A stretch of 64,000 nucleotides of DNA from Gammaproteobacteria bacterium (GTDB lineage: Bacteria > Pseudomonadota > Gammaproteobacteria > HK1): positions 792,001 through 856,000 of the forward strand of contig WLWT01000001.1 in assembly GCA_012103455.1 (NCBI GenBank). The letters are read 5' to 3'. A model generated the notes under the pieces. It made no database searches, was not told the DNA's origin, and saw nothing but the letters and a program-made list of their open reading frames with translations. This document shows, piece by piece, positions 1 through 8,556 of the stretch. Within the stretch, counting starts at the first letter, position 1; every line of letters begins with the position of its first letter. The position numbers were made by a program, and so were the translations under genes.

Positions 1-1
1 A

Positions 2-397
2 CAGCGAATTCGTTTGAGTGCGCAAGGGGCTATGGGTGTGAATGGCAGGCGTAGCGATCTGCTGCTGGAGATTAAGCTCAAAGCGCATGAGTATTTCACG
101 GTAGAGGGTAAGGACGTTCATTTGATATTGCCGTTGACGCCCTGGGAAGCGGCGTTAGGCGCACAAGTGGCCGTACCTACCCTGGGTGGTAAGGTAGATC
201 TGCGTATCCCTGCCGGCGCAAAAAGCGGCGCCAAGCTACGGTTGAAAGGCCGTGGGCTGGGGCAGGGCGATGATGCCGGAGACCAATTTTGCGTGCTGTC
301 GATCGCCTTGCCGCCAGTGCGCACCGAGCCGGAGCGTGAGGCGTACCTGGCCATGGCGCAAGCTTTCGATTTCAATCCGCGTCCGCAGTGGTCCTAA
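2..397 (+). CDS. CbpA/DnaJ-like co-chaperone, C-terminal part (5' end outside window)
   Basis: The reading frame is open from base 2, so the gene begins upstream of the window; about 131 C-terminal residues are present. The visible part matches the C-terminal substrate-binding/dimerisation region of class-II DnaJ proteins such as CbpA: 'DLLLEI' closing the first beta domain, then 'FTVEGKDVHLILPLTPWEAALG', 'VPTLGGKVDLRIPAG' and 'LRLKGRGL'. There is no zinc-finger cysteine cluster, as expected for CbpA rather than canonical DnaJ. Such proteins work with DnaK and can bind curved DNA. The J domain, which would settle the assignment, is not visible. The next gene is convergent. Confidence 0.85.
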   Translation, partial: QRIRLSAQGAMGVNGRRSDLLLEIKLKAHEYFTVEGKDVHLILPLTPWEAALGAQVAVPTLGGKVDLRIPAGAKSGAKLRLKGRGLGQGDDAGDQFCVLSIALPPVRTEPEREAYLAMAQAFDFNPRPQWS

Positions 398-522
398 CGT
401 GTTCACGAGGTTTTGCAGACGATCGTTCGCACTCCCGCTGATCTTCGAGCCGCTATGCGGCAACCGCCGCCTATTACTCCGGCTTTGTTTCGCAAGGGCC
501 GCGGGCGGATTGCGCTGGTACG

Positions 523-1995
523 TTAATTGGAATTTGAAAGCGCTTGTAGTGCCTGTTGCGCTTGTTTATCTCCCACTCTTGCGGCGCGACCGTAAAGCAG
601 GCGAGCCCGATCTACGTCCTTCGCAACACCGCGCCCGTGCAGATGCATGTACGCGAGGCGGCGCATGGAATAAACACTGCTTTTGCGCGCGGCCCGTTCG
701 AACAATTCGACCGCTTTCTCCAAGTTCTGCTCTAGGCCAATGCCACTTTGGTATAAATACCCCAGCGTTTCCATTGCAAACAAATGGTCTTTAGCGGCCG
801 CTTTGGCGTAGTATTGCGCCGCTTTGGCGAGGTTGCGCTTTACTCCGAGTCCGTTCTGATAAACATATCCTAGATTGCTTTGAGCATCGGCTAGATCCTG
901 CTCCGCACTGCGTTCAAACCACTTAACCGCCTCGGTGAGGTCTTTATCTAGACCTATACCATGAAGGTACAAGTGCCCTAGATTGTTCTGGGCGTGAGCG
1001 TATTGTTTATCCGCCGCCGCGCGAAACAATTCGATGGCTTTATCTAAATCGCGTGGCACGCCCATGCCGTGGACATGCATCCAACCGAGGTTGTTCTGAG
1101 CCATCGGCTCGCTCGCCTCGGAAGCTTTCCTGTACCATTGGGAGGCAGCCTTGAAATTCCGTGGGGCGCCCTCCCCCACCTGTAACATGTAACCGATGGC
1201 AGCCTGAGCTTCCGCGGATTCGCCGGCTGCTCGCTCGTACAACGCTAATGTTTTTGCTGGATCCCGCTCTAAGCCTTGCCCTCTCCTATGGAGTCCAGCG
1301 AGGCGCAGCATGGCCGGGACGTCGCCTAGTTCCGCCTTCTTTACCAGGTATTCGACCAGATCGGCATTCGCCGGAATGCCCGGATCCGGATCGTAGTAAT
1401 TCTGTAGTGGCCCCCGGAGTCCTTTGACAGCAGCTTTCATATACCACTTACGGCCCTCTTCAAAATCGACTTCGACACCAAGTCCTTCGCGGTAAAGCCG
1501 GGCCAAGCTGTATTCGGCGTTAGCATCGCCCTTAGCGGCCGCGGCTTCATACCAGATCCTCGCCTGCTGATAGTCGCGCTCTACGCCTATACCTTTTTCA
1601 TAGAAGTAACCGAGTCTGTACTGAGCTACCCTGTCGTTGCGTTCCGCGCCCCTTTTGTACCAGCGTGCCGCTTCCTCCAGGTTTTTTTCGACGCCCTCGC
1701 CGCGTTCGTACATATAAGCGACCCAGGCCTGTGCTCGGGCATCAGCGTCGAGGGCCAGGTCTTCGAAAATGATGAATGCTTCGCCGTACTTCTTTTGGTC
1801 GTAGTTATTGATCGCGTCCAGCAGCGTTGCCGCATGGACGCCTTGTAGCGGCGTGAGAGCTGCGGCCATCAAACCGAGCAGGGCGAATCGTAGAAGGCCA
1901 CGGCGGATAAAGCCAATGTGCCTGAGGGCAAGCTGTTGAGCGTCCGACTGAGTGGGGCGCATGCAGCGCGCAATGCTATACACGTAATTGGCCAT
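523..1995 (-). CDS. Secreted Sel1-repeat (TPR-like) protein
   Basis: 490 residues. After about 55 N-terminal residues with a hydrophobic signal-like segment (LLRFALLGLMAAALTPLQG) the protein is almost entirely about ten Sel1-like repeats of 36 residues, recognisable by alternating 'LGYxYxxGxGV' and 'AxxWYxxAAxxG' motifs. One interruption near residue 200 (YYDPDPGIPANADLVEYL) separates the first three repeats from the rest. Sel1 proteins are protein-interaction scaffolds, and no enzymatic domain is present. The start is uncertain: a second Met eleven residues in would shorten the charged region before the signal. A second Sel1 gene lies 148 bp upstream in the same direction, so the two may be co-regulated. 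The partner is unknown. Confidence 0.8.
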   Translation of the reverse strand: MANYVYSIARCMRPTQSDAQQLALRHIGFIRRGLLRFALLGLMAAALTPLQGVHAATLLDAINNYDQKKYGEAFIIFEDLALDADARAQAWVAYMYERGEGVEKNLEEAARWYKRGAERNDRVAQYRLGYFYEKGIGVERDYQQARIWYEAAAAKGDANAEYSLARLYREGLGVEVDFEEGRKWYMKAAVKGLRGPLQNYYDPDPGIPANADLVEYLVKKAELGDVPAMLRLAGLHRRGQGLERDPAKTLALYERAAGESAEAQAAIGYMLQVGEGAPRNFKAASQWYRKASEASEPMAQNNLGWMHVHGMGVPRDLDKAIELFRAAADKQYAHAQNNLGHLYLHGIGLDKDLTEAVKWFERSAEQDLADAQSNLGYVYQNGLGVKRNLAKAAQYYAKAAAKDHLFAMETLGYLYQSGIGLEQNLEKAVELFERAARKSSVYSMRRLAYMHLHGRGVAKDVDRARLLYGRAARVGDKQAQQALQALSNSN

Positions 1996-2143
1996 AACGT
2001 AATTGCCGATCGCTGTTTAGGTGAATCGACGGTAACCCATCTATTTTATAGCACCGATTATGCAGTGGGTGCTTCGCCCATTTTCCTCCTCATCAGTGCC
2101 ATACTCAACACCGTCGGTGAAACCCACCAATGATACGAACCTG

Positions 2144-4270
2144 TTAACGTGCGCTTTGGAGCGCACGCAACAGGCTAGGGGTAAGTTTACCTGTAGACGG
2201 TAAACCTTCGGCGTGCTGAAAATTGCGCGCTGCGTCAATAGTACGCCGACCGATGATGCCGTCCGCTTTGCCTGCCGGGTATCCGAGCCGGTTCAGCTCG
2301 ATCTGAATTTCCTTGACTAACTGGGCCCTGGCTGAAGCGCTGCGTCTCTTCGAACTCGCCCGCGCGGCGCCGGGCGCCTCGATGGCTCGTAGCAGCGCTA
2401 CGGTCAAACGGCCATCGGCCGGTAACGAAGCCCGGCGCTGAAACTCCTGCGCCGCACTGCGCGTCTTGTCACCCGCCACGCCATCTGGAGAGCCGGCCGA
2501 ATAGCCTAGCGAATTCAAGCCCAATTGAATACGGCGTATGCGCTCACGAGCGCTGGCTGGCTGCACGAAGCGCAGGTGCGGCCCAATGGTGATCGCATCA
2601 GGCGCTTCCAAGCGCTTCAACAGCGCAGCACTGGGTTCACCCGTCTGTTTCATCCGGGCGCGCGATTGATATTCTCGAATCGCCTTGCGGGTTCTAACGC
2701 CGGGTACACCGTCCGCCGGACCCGGGTCGAATCCGAGTTTGGCGAGCGTCGCCTGCATGCGTTTGACCAATTCCTTCTCGTCCTTGGGTTCAATGAATTT
2801 GGGGGCGCGCTGTTTGGCGAGTGCTGTTTCGGCTAATTGCAAGACCTTCAAGGTGGCTTTTCCATCCACGGTGACTTGGGCTTTTTCCTGAAAGTTGCGA
2901 ATCGCCGCCGTCGTGCGTGAACCCAATGAGCCATCCACCGGGCCGGGGTTGTAGCTTAGATCGGTTAATGCCTGTTGGATCCGGTATACAAGTGTTGTCG
3001 TCTCTGGTGTTTTTATACCTGGCGTTTGCGGCGTTTCGCCGGTTTTGGGCTCAGCGGGGTTGGTGGCCGTTACCGGGGTGGAAACAGTGACCGGTGCTGC
3101 AGCCGCTGTTTGCACCAATGTTCGCCCGCCTAGCGTTCGCACCGCCAAATGGGTTTCTAGGACCGTCAAAAGACCTTGATTCAGGATCGCTTTGGGCTCG
3201 AAGCCCAAATGTTTGCGGTAACTGCTCGCCGCGTTGTTGGTTTTGCGTCCGATGATGCCATCCGGTTTGCCGACCTCATAACCGTGCTGTGCCAGCGCGA
3301 TCTGAATACGCTTGACCAAGGCTTTGGCGCTGCTTGGGCGGGCAGAGGGGCGCGGGAGATTGTCGCGCACCAATCGTAAGGACCGCAGCAAGTCGCGGTT
3401 TACCGTACCGCTGCCGGGGGTGCCGAAATGCTTACGAAAACGGGCAGCCGCAGCTCGCGTGCCGTTTCCGGCCACGCCATCGGCATCTCCCGCGTTGTAG
3501 CTGAGTCGGTTCAGTATCTGTTGAACGGAAACAATTTCTTCTTTGCTAAGCGGACCTGTTTTGAGGCGTGGCGGGTTGCGGGTGGTGGCGTTATAGGGTT
3601 GTTCGTTGATCAGAGCCACTTTGGCCGGGCGGTTGGTTTGACGCTCAGGTCCGCCTTGTTGAGCTTTGGCAGCGGGTGCGGCGGCCAGTTCTTGCCCTAG
3701 GAAGATACGTGTAAGCCGCTCCGCCTCAATGACTTGAGAGGGCGTCATGTGCTGCTCCAGGCGATCGCGCTTGTGACGGGCATCGTCATCGCCTTGACGG
3801 GCAGCCAAATCGAACCACTTGTACGCTCTGACGTAGTCGCTGGGGACGCCCTTGCCGGTGTCGTATAGAAGGCCCATAAAGAACTGAGCTACCGGTAGAC
3901 CTTGCCCCGCCGCCTTGCGGTACCAGCGCACCGCTTCGGTGTCATTTTGTTCCACACCCTTGCCGCTTCGGTATAGGCGTCCTAAGTTGAGTTGCGCTGC
4001 CGCGTTGCCGCGCTCGGCCGCCGCGGTGTACCACTTCACTGCGGTCTTCAGATCTATAGCAGCACCTTGGCCGTCTTCATACATCTGGCCGAGGTGGTTT
4101 TGGGCATCGGTATCGTTGGCCTTGGCCGCTTTGCGGAATTCGCGCAGCGCCCGCTTGTAATTACCGCTGTCCCAGGCTTTGAATCCCCTGTCGAAATCGG
4201 CCTGGGTGTGCAAGGACCAAAGTAAACAGGTGATGCAGGCAAGCACCAGTGTGCAATGTCGGGTAGCCAT
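2144..4270 (-). CDS. Sel1-repeat protein with six peptidoglycan-binding modules
   Basis: 708 residues with an N-terminal signal peptide (TLVLACITCLLWSLHTQA). Residues about 25-170 hold four Sel1/TPR repeats. From about residue 235 to the C-terminus there are six PG_binding_1-like modules, each with the pattern 'IQxxLxxLGYxxGxxDGxxGxxTxxAxxxFQ'. Pro/Thr/Ala-rich linkers separate them, the longest between modules two and three. The product is predicted to be periplasmic and to bind cell wall while scaffolding a protein partner; no hydrolase or transpeptidase domain is fused. Six copies is more than the one or two usually seen. It lies upstream of the other Sel1 gene on the same strand, which suggests one envelope-related unit. 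The start ATG precedes an ideal signal peptide. Confidence 0.82.
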   Translation of the reverse strand: MATRHCTLVLACITCLLWSLHTQADFDRGFKAWDSGNYKRALREFRKAAKANDTDAQNHLGQMYEDGQGAAIDLKTAVKWYTAAAERGNAAAQLNLGRLYRSGKGVEQNDTEAVRWYRKAAGQGLPVAQFFMGLLYDTGKGVPSDYVRAYKWFDLAARQGDDDARHKRDRLEQHMTPSQVIEAERLTRIFLGQELAAAPAAKAQQGGPERQTNRPAKVALINEQPYNATTRNPPRLKTGPLSKEEIVSVQQILNRLSYNAGDADGVAGNGTRAAAARFRKHFGTPGSGTVNRDLLRSLRLVRDNLPRPSARPSSAKALVKRIQIALAQHGYEVGKPDGIIGRKTNNAASSYRKHLGFEPKAILNQGLLTVLETHLAVRTLGGRTLVQTAAAAPVTVSTPVTATNPAEPKTGETPQTPGIKTPETTTLVYRIQQALTDLSYNPGPVDGSLGSRTTAAIRNFQEKAQVTVDGKATLKVLQLAETALAKQRAPKFIEPKDEKELVKRMQATLAKLGFDPGPADGVPGVRTRKAIREYQSRARMKQTGEPSAALLKRLEAPDAITIGPHLRFVQPASARERIRRIQLGLNSLGYSAGSPDGVAGDKTRSAAQEFQRRASLPADGRLTVALLRAIEAPGAARASSKRRSASARAQLVKEIQIELNRLGYPAGKADGIIGRRTIDAARNFQHAEGLPSTGKLTPSLLRALQSAR

Positions 4271-4564
4271 GGTCTGCTTTGCTGTGGTTTTTTATCGAAG
4301 TTGTTTGAGCTTGCCATAACCAAGCACGGATGTATGTTGTTTGGCGAGCTGTGCTTGGCGAATCTATGCTAGGACAAATATAGTCATTATAGGCCGTCAC
4401 CCCAACTTATTTTTTACGCGTACGCGTAACATCATCAATGGCTCCATCGGCGCCCGCGGTTGCAACAATACTGAGCGTGGGGCTCGCGCGCCTGATGTGC
4501 GATGGGCTGGGGATCCGAATGTGGTGCCGAGATCGAATGCGATATTGTCGTCAGATGCGACACA

Positions 4565-4792
4565 CTAAGCGGCTTCGGCTGGCCGTGTTTCTAAGGTCGC
4601 CGCCACATCGTCGGCAATGTCGGCACGGTAGACGGATACACCGTAGTGGAGGTTTGTGACCTTACTTTGGAAGCGCAGGCGCGATGCCTCTGAGTCGCGC
4701 TGTTCGCGGGTAGGGAATGGGCCAATGTACTCACCGGCTGCCAGCGGATCGGACTCTATCCGGTAGATGAAGTACTGATAGCTGCTCATCAT
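4565..4792 (-). CDS. Small hypothetical protein
   Basis: 75 residues starting MMSSYQYFIYRIESDPLAAGEYIGPF. There is no signal peptide or membrane segment. The start is preceded on its own strand by a purine-rich AAGGGGAAATG, a plausible ribosome site. I do not recognise a family. The tyrosine/phenylalanine-rich beginning and the 'GPFPTREQRDSEASRLRF' stretch resemble small SPOR-like or single-domain cytoplasmic proteins, but that is only an impression. It stands alone between larger genes on the same strand. Confidence 0.45.
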   Translation of the reverse strand: MMSSYQYFIYRIESDPLAAGEYIGPFPTREQRDSEASRLRFQSKVTNLHYGVSVYRADIADDVAATLETRPAEAA

Positions 4793-5153
4793 TTCCCCTT
4801 ATGGAATCAGCGAATCTGGAATCAGCGAATCGACAAAGGTAGCGATAACGCGAAAGCAGTGAATCAAGCCCCAAACCATCCTCAACCCCATCGTGGTCTT
4901 GGCAGTGCCAGTCCCCTTTCGCATACTTACCGGTGTGCTTTGCTCAGCAGTGTTGGGCGTGACGCGATTGTGACCTGAATTTCTACACGTTTCCCAGGGA
5001 AAGGCAAGACCGTATTCGCTCTGATCTTGCATTTAGATGAGATAAGAGTACCGCTTTCGCCGCTGTTGCGGGGCGTTGGGTAGCTCCGTACGCATGTTGA
5101 GATAAATGCTTAATCTATTGATCTTCATAAATAAAGTCTCCGTAAACAGGCGC
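4793..5153. other. Intergenic stretch with a 15-bp tandem duplication
   Basis: 361 bases without a supported gene. At 4802-4831 the unit TGGAATCAGCGAATC occurs twice in perfect tandem. A 77-residue reading frame on the minus strand here has no family resemblance and includes the repeat, so I do not call it. Confidence 0.5.
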
Positions 5154-6389
5154 CTAGGCGGTAAGCTGTACAGTATTTGGAAGGTCTAGCCATCGCCATA
5201 GATGAAAAGTGGCGAGCGAACGGTGCGGTTTGAAGGGCTCCATCACCGCTGCCATCCGCTGCGAGTCAGGCGCCTCGCCACTGTCTAGAAAAGCCGAAAG
5301 AGCGCGCCGCAGCCCCGCGTCTCCTAGCGGAACGCAGTCGGCGAAGCCGAGTCCTCTCATCATGATGTAGTTGACCGACCATGGCCCGAGGCCGCGCTGT
5401 GAGATAAGTGCGGTGTAGACCTCCTCAGCCGTATCCTCGATTGTGGCAGGAATGCGCAATTGCCCCTCGCTCACGGCGCGCGCCGCCGCCGTGAGGTACT
5501 GCGCTTTGGCACGGGAGAACTTAAACGCCATCAGGCGGTCCGGCGCAAGTTCGGCGAGCGTTGCCGGTACCGGCATCGTTTTGAGACCACCGGGCGCCGG
5601 TGCTCCGCAAAGCTCGCTCGCACTGCGTAGCATTTGGTAAGCGAAGGGTAGGCTGACCTGCTGCCCTATGATGCTCCAGACGATGGCGTCGAACGCAGTG
5701 TGGGTCAGACTTATCCGAAGGCCGCGGCGGCCGCGGGTTAACCTGTGCACCAGCGGTTCCACCGCCGCCCGCTGCTCGAAGTCGGCGGCGGGGGAATGGG
5801 TACCTAACAACCTCGCCACCAACTCCAGGGCGGCTGGGGCGGCGCCATCGGGTACACGCCCCCGAACTCCCTGTAGGGATATAGCCACGTCGTGGTGGTG
5901 GAAGGACAGCTGCATGGTCAACGCTCTTCCCGCGTGCAACCAAGCAATAGCGAAGGTATCGTTGCCGCCGCGCCGGACGCTCGTGCTGTGCTTATCGCGT
6001 CCCAGATAGTTCAGGGTTTCATCGCGCCTGAACCGCTTCGGTAAACGGGCGGTGAGTTGCTTGGCCCCGCGGCTCGCCCGCCACCCGGCGCTATCGACGC
6101 CCACGTTGGCGGTGAGACACCGGTCCATGGCCGCTTTGCTGGAGAACCCGCAATCAGCCGCGATGGCCGAAAGGCTGGCTTGTGCCGCATGCAAAAGCGC
6201 TTTCGCCCGCGCCACCTTGGCGGTTTGTAGCAGGTGGGTCGCGCTTTGCTGTTTGGCCACGGTGCAGATGTGTTCCAATTCGGCGCGATCCACCTCCAGG
6301 CGGGCGGCCAGAGCGTCGGCATCGCCCACCCAGTCCGGTAATAGAGCGGCTACCTGGGGCCAAACGGCGGTGGTGCGCGCCTGAGACAC
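5154..6389 (-). CDS. AraC-type HTH + HhH-GPD DNA glycosylase (AlkA-like)
   Basis: 411 residues. The N-terminal ~110 residues contain an AraC-like helix-turn-helix region (KVARAKALLHAAQASLSAIAADCGFSSKAAMDR). The rest is an AlkA-type DNA-3-methyladenine glycosylase: an AlkA N-terminal domain, then the helix-hairpin-helix 'LISQRGLGPWSVNYIMMRGLG' followed by 'PLGDAGLRRA', whose Asp is the catalytic residue of the family. It excises alkylated purines in base-excision repair. The arrangement resembles Ada/AlkA fusions, but there is no obvious Ada metal-binding methyl-acceptor domain at the N-terminus. It is followed 11 bp upstream by moaE on the same strand, with no functional link. Confidence 0.85.
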   Translation of the reverse strand: MSQARTTAVWPQVAALLPDWVGDADALAARLEVDRAELEHICTVAKQQSATHLLQTAKVARAKALLHAAQASLSAIAADCGFSSKAAMDRCLTANVGVDSAGWRASRGAKQLTARLPKRFRRDETLNYLGRDKHSTSVRRGGNDTFAIAWLHAGRALTMQLSFHHHDVAISLQGVRGRVPDGAAPAALELVARLLGTHSPAADFEQRAAVEPLVHRLTRGRRGLRISLTHTAFDAIVWSIIGQQVSLPFAYQMLRSASELCGAPAPGGLKTMPVPATLAELAPDRLMAFKFSRAKAQYLTAAARAVSEGQLRIPATIEDTAEEVYTALISQRGLGPWSVNYIMMRGLGFADCVPLGDAGLRRALSAFLDSGEAPDSQRMAAVMEPFKPHRSLATFHLWRWLDLPNTVQLTA

Positions 6390-6400
6390 GTGAACGGGCG

Positions 6401-6865
6401 CTAATTATTTGTCCAGCGCGTCGCTGTTTGAGTGTCGGCAGCGCGGGCTTGTACCCATACAGAGCCTGCGGGCGTGTCTTCTTTCTTCCACAATGGTGCT
6501 TGGGTTTTCAGATAATCCATAATGAATTCGCAGGCTTTGAAACTGGCGCCGCGATGGGCACTGGCAACCGCCACCAGCACTATCTGTTCACTGGGTGCCA
6601 ACCGCCCCACCCGGTGTACCACGATGGCGCCCATCACCGCCCAGCGCTTGCCCGCTTCTTCGACAATCGCCTTGATCGAGCGCTCGGTCATGTCCGGGTA
6701 GTGCTCCAGGGTTATAGTATTGATGCACTGATCGCCGTTGAGATCGCGCACCACGCCGATGAAGGTTGCCAGAGCGCCGATGCCATTGCCGCTGGCGCGC
6801 AGCTTCGCCAGCTCTTGACTGACGTTAAAATCTTCCTCTTGTACCCGCACTTCGAGTATTTGCAT
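6401..6865 (-). CDS. moaE: Molybdopterin synthase catalytic subunit MoaE
   Basis: 154 residues, the usual MoaE length. MoaE with MoaD converts cyclic pyranopterin monophosphate to molybdopterin. Family motifs are visible: 'ATFIGVVRD', 'LEHYPDMTERSI', 'VVHRVGRLAPSEQIVLVAVASAHR' and 'DYLKTQAPLWKKEDT', which contains the conserved lysines of the active site. No moaD or other cofactor gene lies next to it, so the pathway must be completed elsewhere. A likely consumer is encoded in this window: the molybdenum hydroxylase at 19.8-22.5 kb. It is divergent from hemH, with about 65 bp between the two starts. Confidence 0.93.
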   Translation of the reverse strand: MQILEVRVQEEDFNVSQELAKLRASGNGIGALATFIGVVRDLNGDQCINTITLEHYPDMTERSIKAIVEEAGKRWAVMGAIVVHRVGRLAPSEQIVLVAVASAHRGASFKACEFIMDYLKTQAPLWKKEDTPAGSVWVQARAADTQTATRWTNN

Positions 6866-6929
6866 CGGTGGCCCTCAGCTCATGGCGCGCGCAGTCGAGC
6901 GAAGGATGTTACCGGGCTTCGGGGAAAAT

Positions 6930-8018
6930 ATGTCGGATTTTGTAGGCGATGCGGATTTCTCGCACAGCCTGCCGGAAGGCAGCGCTGTTCTGTTAACCAA
7001 CTTGGGTACGCCCGATGCCCCGACCACGCTAGCGGTACGCCGCTACCTAGCCGAGTTTCTCTCGGATCCAAGGGTGGTGGAGGTGCCACGCTGGTTATGG
7101 TTGCCGCTGCTGCACGGCGTGATTTTGCGGACAAGACCGCGCCGGTCCGCCAAAGCTTATCAGCGCGTATGGCCGCAGACAGGCTCTCCTTTGCTGCACC
7201 ATTCAAAGCGCCAAGCGGGCGCTTTGGAAGCGCGTTTGCGTGCCGCCGGACACGGTGTGCCGGTGCGCTTGGGGATGCGCTACGGCAATCCGAGTATTGC
7301 CGATGCGTTGGCCGAGTTCAGGGGGCAAGGTCTTGCCCGCCTCATCGTTTTACCGCTTTATCCGCAGTACTCCGCGACCACCACGGGCTCCACTTTCGAT
7401 GCGCTGAGCCGCGAGTTGCGCCGCTGGCGGCGTGTGCCGCAACTCGCTTTCTCCGACTCTTATCACGATCACCCGGGTTATATAGCCGCGTTGGCGAAGT
7501 CTGTTAGAGAAAGGTGGACGCGGACGCCTCGAGCGGAGCGCATTCTGTTCTCGTTCCACGGGGTGCCGCAGCGGTATTTGCACGCCGGCGATCCCTATTT
7601 TTGCCACTGCCACGTGACGGCAAGATTGTTGGCCGAGGCGCTGGATCTTGCACCCGGCCGCTACGGCGTGGCTTTTCAGTCCCGGGTCGGCCGTGAACCT
7701 TGGGTGAAGCCTTACACCGACGAGGTGCTAGTTGAGTGGGCGCGTGCGGGTGTGCGCAGCGTTGATGTGTTGTGTCCTGGGTTTTCCGCCGATTGTCTGG
7801 AGACGCTGGAGGAGATCGATATCGGTGAGAGAGCACGGTTTCTCGCCACCGGCGGTGAGCGCTTCCGCTATATTCCCGCGCTCAACGACGATGCCGCCCA
7901 CATAGAGGCATTGAGCACTATAGTCACCGCTATGGCTGGTGGCAGCTTTGCTGATGGAGCGTCATCGGCGCGGGATGCTGCAGCGGTTCGGGCGCGGGCC
8001 CTAGGCGCTCGGGCGTAG
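6930..8018 (+). CDS. hemH: Ferrochelatase
   Basis: Inserts Fe2+ into protoporphyrin IX in the last step of heme synthesis. Family motifs: 'LLTNLGTPDAPTTLAVRRYLAEFLSDPRVVE' near the N-terminus, 'SFHGVPQRY' with the catalytic His, and 'VLCPGFSADCLETLEEI' with the acidic metal-channel residues. I place the start at the ATG at 6930, preceded by GGGGAAAAT. Two in-frame ATGs upstream (6882, 6906) would add 8-16 residues not expected in the family and have weaker ribosome sites. Length is about 362 residues. No C-terminal cysteine cluster is evident, so this is a non-[2Fe-2S] form. It lies just upstream of the bufferin-like operon, separated by 177 bp. Confidence 0.93.
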   Translation: MSDFVGDADFSHSLPEGSAVLLTNLGTPDAPTTLAVRRYLAEFLSDPRVVEVPRWLWLPLLHGVILRTRPRRSAKAYQRVWPQTGSPLLHHSKRQAGALEARLRAAGHGVPVRLGMRYGNPSIADALAEFRGQGLARLIVLPLYPQYSATTTGSTFDALSRELRRWRRVPQLAFSDSYHDHPGYIAALAKSVRERWTRTPRAERILFSFHGVPQRYLHAGDPYFCHCHVTARLLAEALDLAPGRYGVAFQSRVGREPWVKPYTDEVLVEWARAGVRSVDVLCPGFSADCLETLEEIDIGERARFLATGGERFRYIPALNDDAAHIEALSTIVTAMAGGSFADGASSARDAAAVRARALGARA

Positions 8019-8146
8019 GCGCCGCCAATACGGGTTTGTTGCTACCGCGGACTTTAAGTCGCAGCGGATACATTTTTTGCGCTGATGAAACATCTGCCAC
8101 CGAACCCAGGTCTTCTTCACCAAGTCCGATTGCTGGGCTTGAGTCT

Positions 8147-8166
8147 GAGCGGCTTCAGGGCCGCTC
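8147..8166 (+). promoter_or_regulatory. Inverted repeat in the leader of the bufferin operon
   Basis: GAGCGGC (8147-8153), a six-base loop, then GCCGCTC (8160-8166). It lies 29 bases before the start of the DUF2282 gene. It could be a hemH terminator without a T-run or an operator/leader hairpin for the operon; the sequence alone does not decide. A good ribosome site, AGGAG at 8182-8186, follows. Confidence 0.4.
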
Positions 8167-8195
8167 GCCACAACACGCATTAGGAGTATGAACGC

Positions 8196-8453
8196 ATGAA
8201 GAGCAAGTCCCTCGCCACGTCCGCTTTAGCCAGCGTTCTCGCTGTCGGTCTAGTCGGTGCTAGCACCGAGGCTCTGGCAGCGAAGAAATTCGAGAAGTGT
8301 TACGGCATCGTTAAAGCCGGCAAGAACGATTGCCAGACCTCGAACACCGCCTGTGCCGGTACCTCCACCGCCAACGGTCAAGGAGATGCATGGATTTACG
8401 TACCCAAGGGTACGTGCGACAAGATCGTCGGCAGTTCTCCGAAGCCGGCTTAA
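8196..8453 (+). CDS. bufA: Bufferin precursor, DUF2282 family (RiPP)
   Basis: 85 residues: a signal peptide ending around Ala28 (VLAVGLVGASTEALA), then a small cysteine-bearing core with four Cys at 35, 46, 53 and 74 in the pattern 'KCYGIVKAGKNDC', 'ACAGTS', 'DAWIYVPKGTCDKI'. This is the DUF2282 family, described as bufferins: exported ribosomal peptides whose cysteines are modified by an MNIO enzyme and which bind copper. It is the first gene of a four-gene operon (precursor, DUF692, DUF2063, DoxX), the canonical order. The family function is established knowledge; copper protection in this organism is inference. Confidence 0.85.
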   Translation: MKSKSLATSALASVLAVGLVGASTEALAAKKFEKCYGIVKAGKNDCQTSNTACAGTSTANGQGDAWIYVPKGTCDKIVGSSPKPA

Positions 8454-8556
8454 AAACATTGCATTCTGGGCGCTACGTTCTCGGCGAGCTGTACAGATGC
8501 AACAACATCAAGCGAGCCGTATAGATGCCGCCCGGATAAGTACACGCGAGGTGGGT

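Noticed and set aside
4799..5032. 77-aa minus-strand frame
   Set aside because: It has no motif, no clear ribosome site, and part of it is encoded by a 15-bp tandem duplication.
6182..7507. 441-aa plus-strand reading frame across the glycosylase, moaE and hemH
   Set aside because: It is antisense to two genes with clear family motifs and out of frame with hemH; composition is that of a GC-rich shadow frame.
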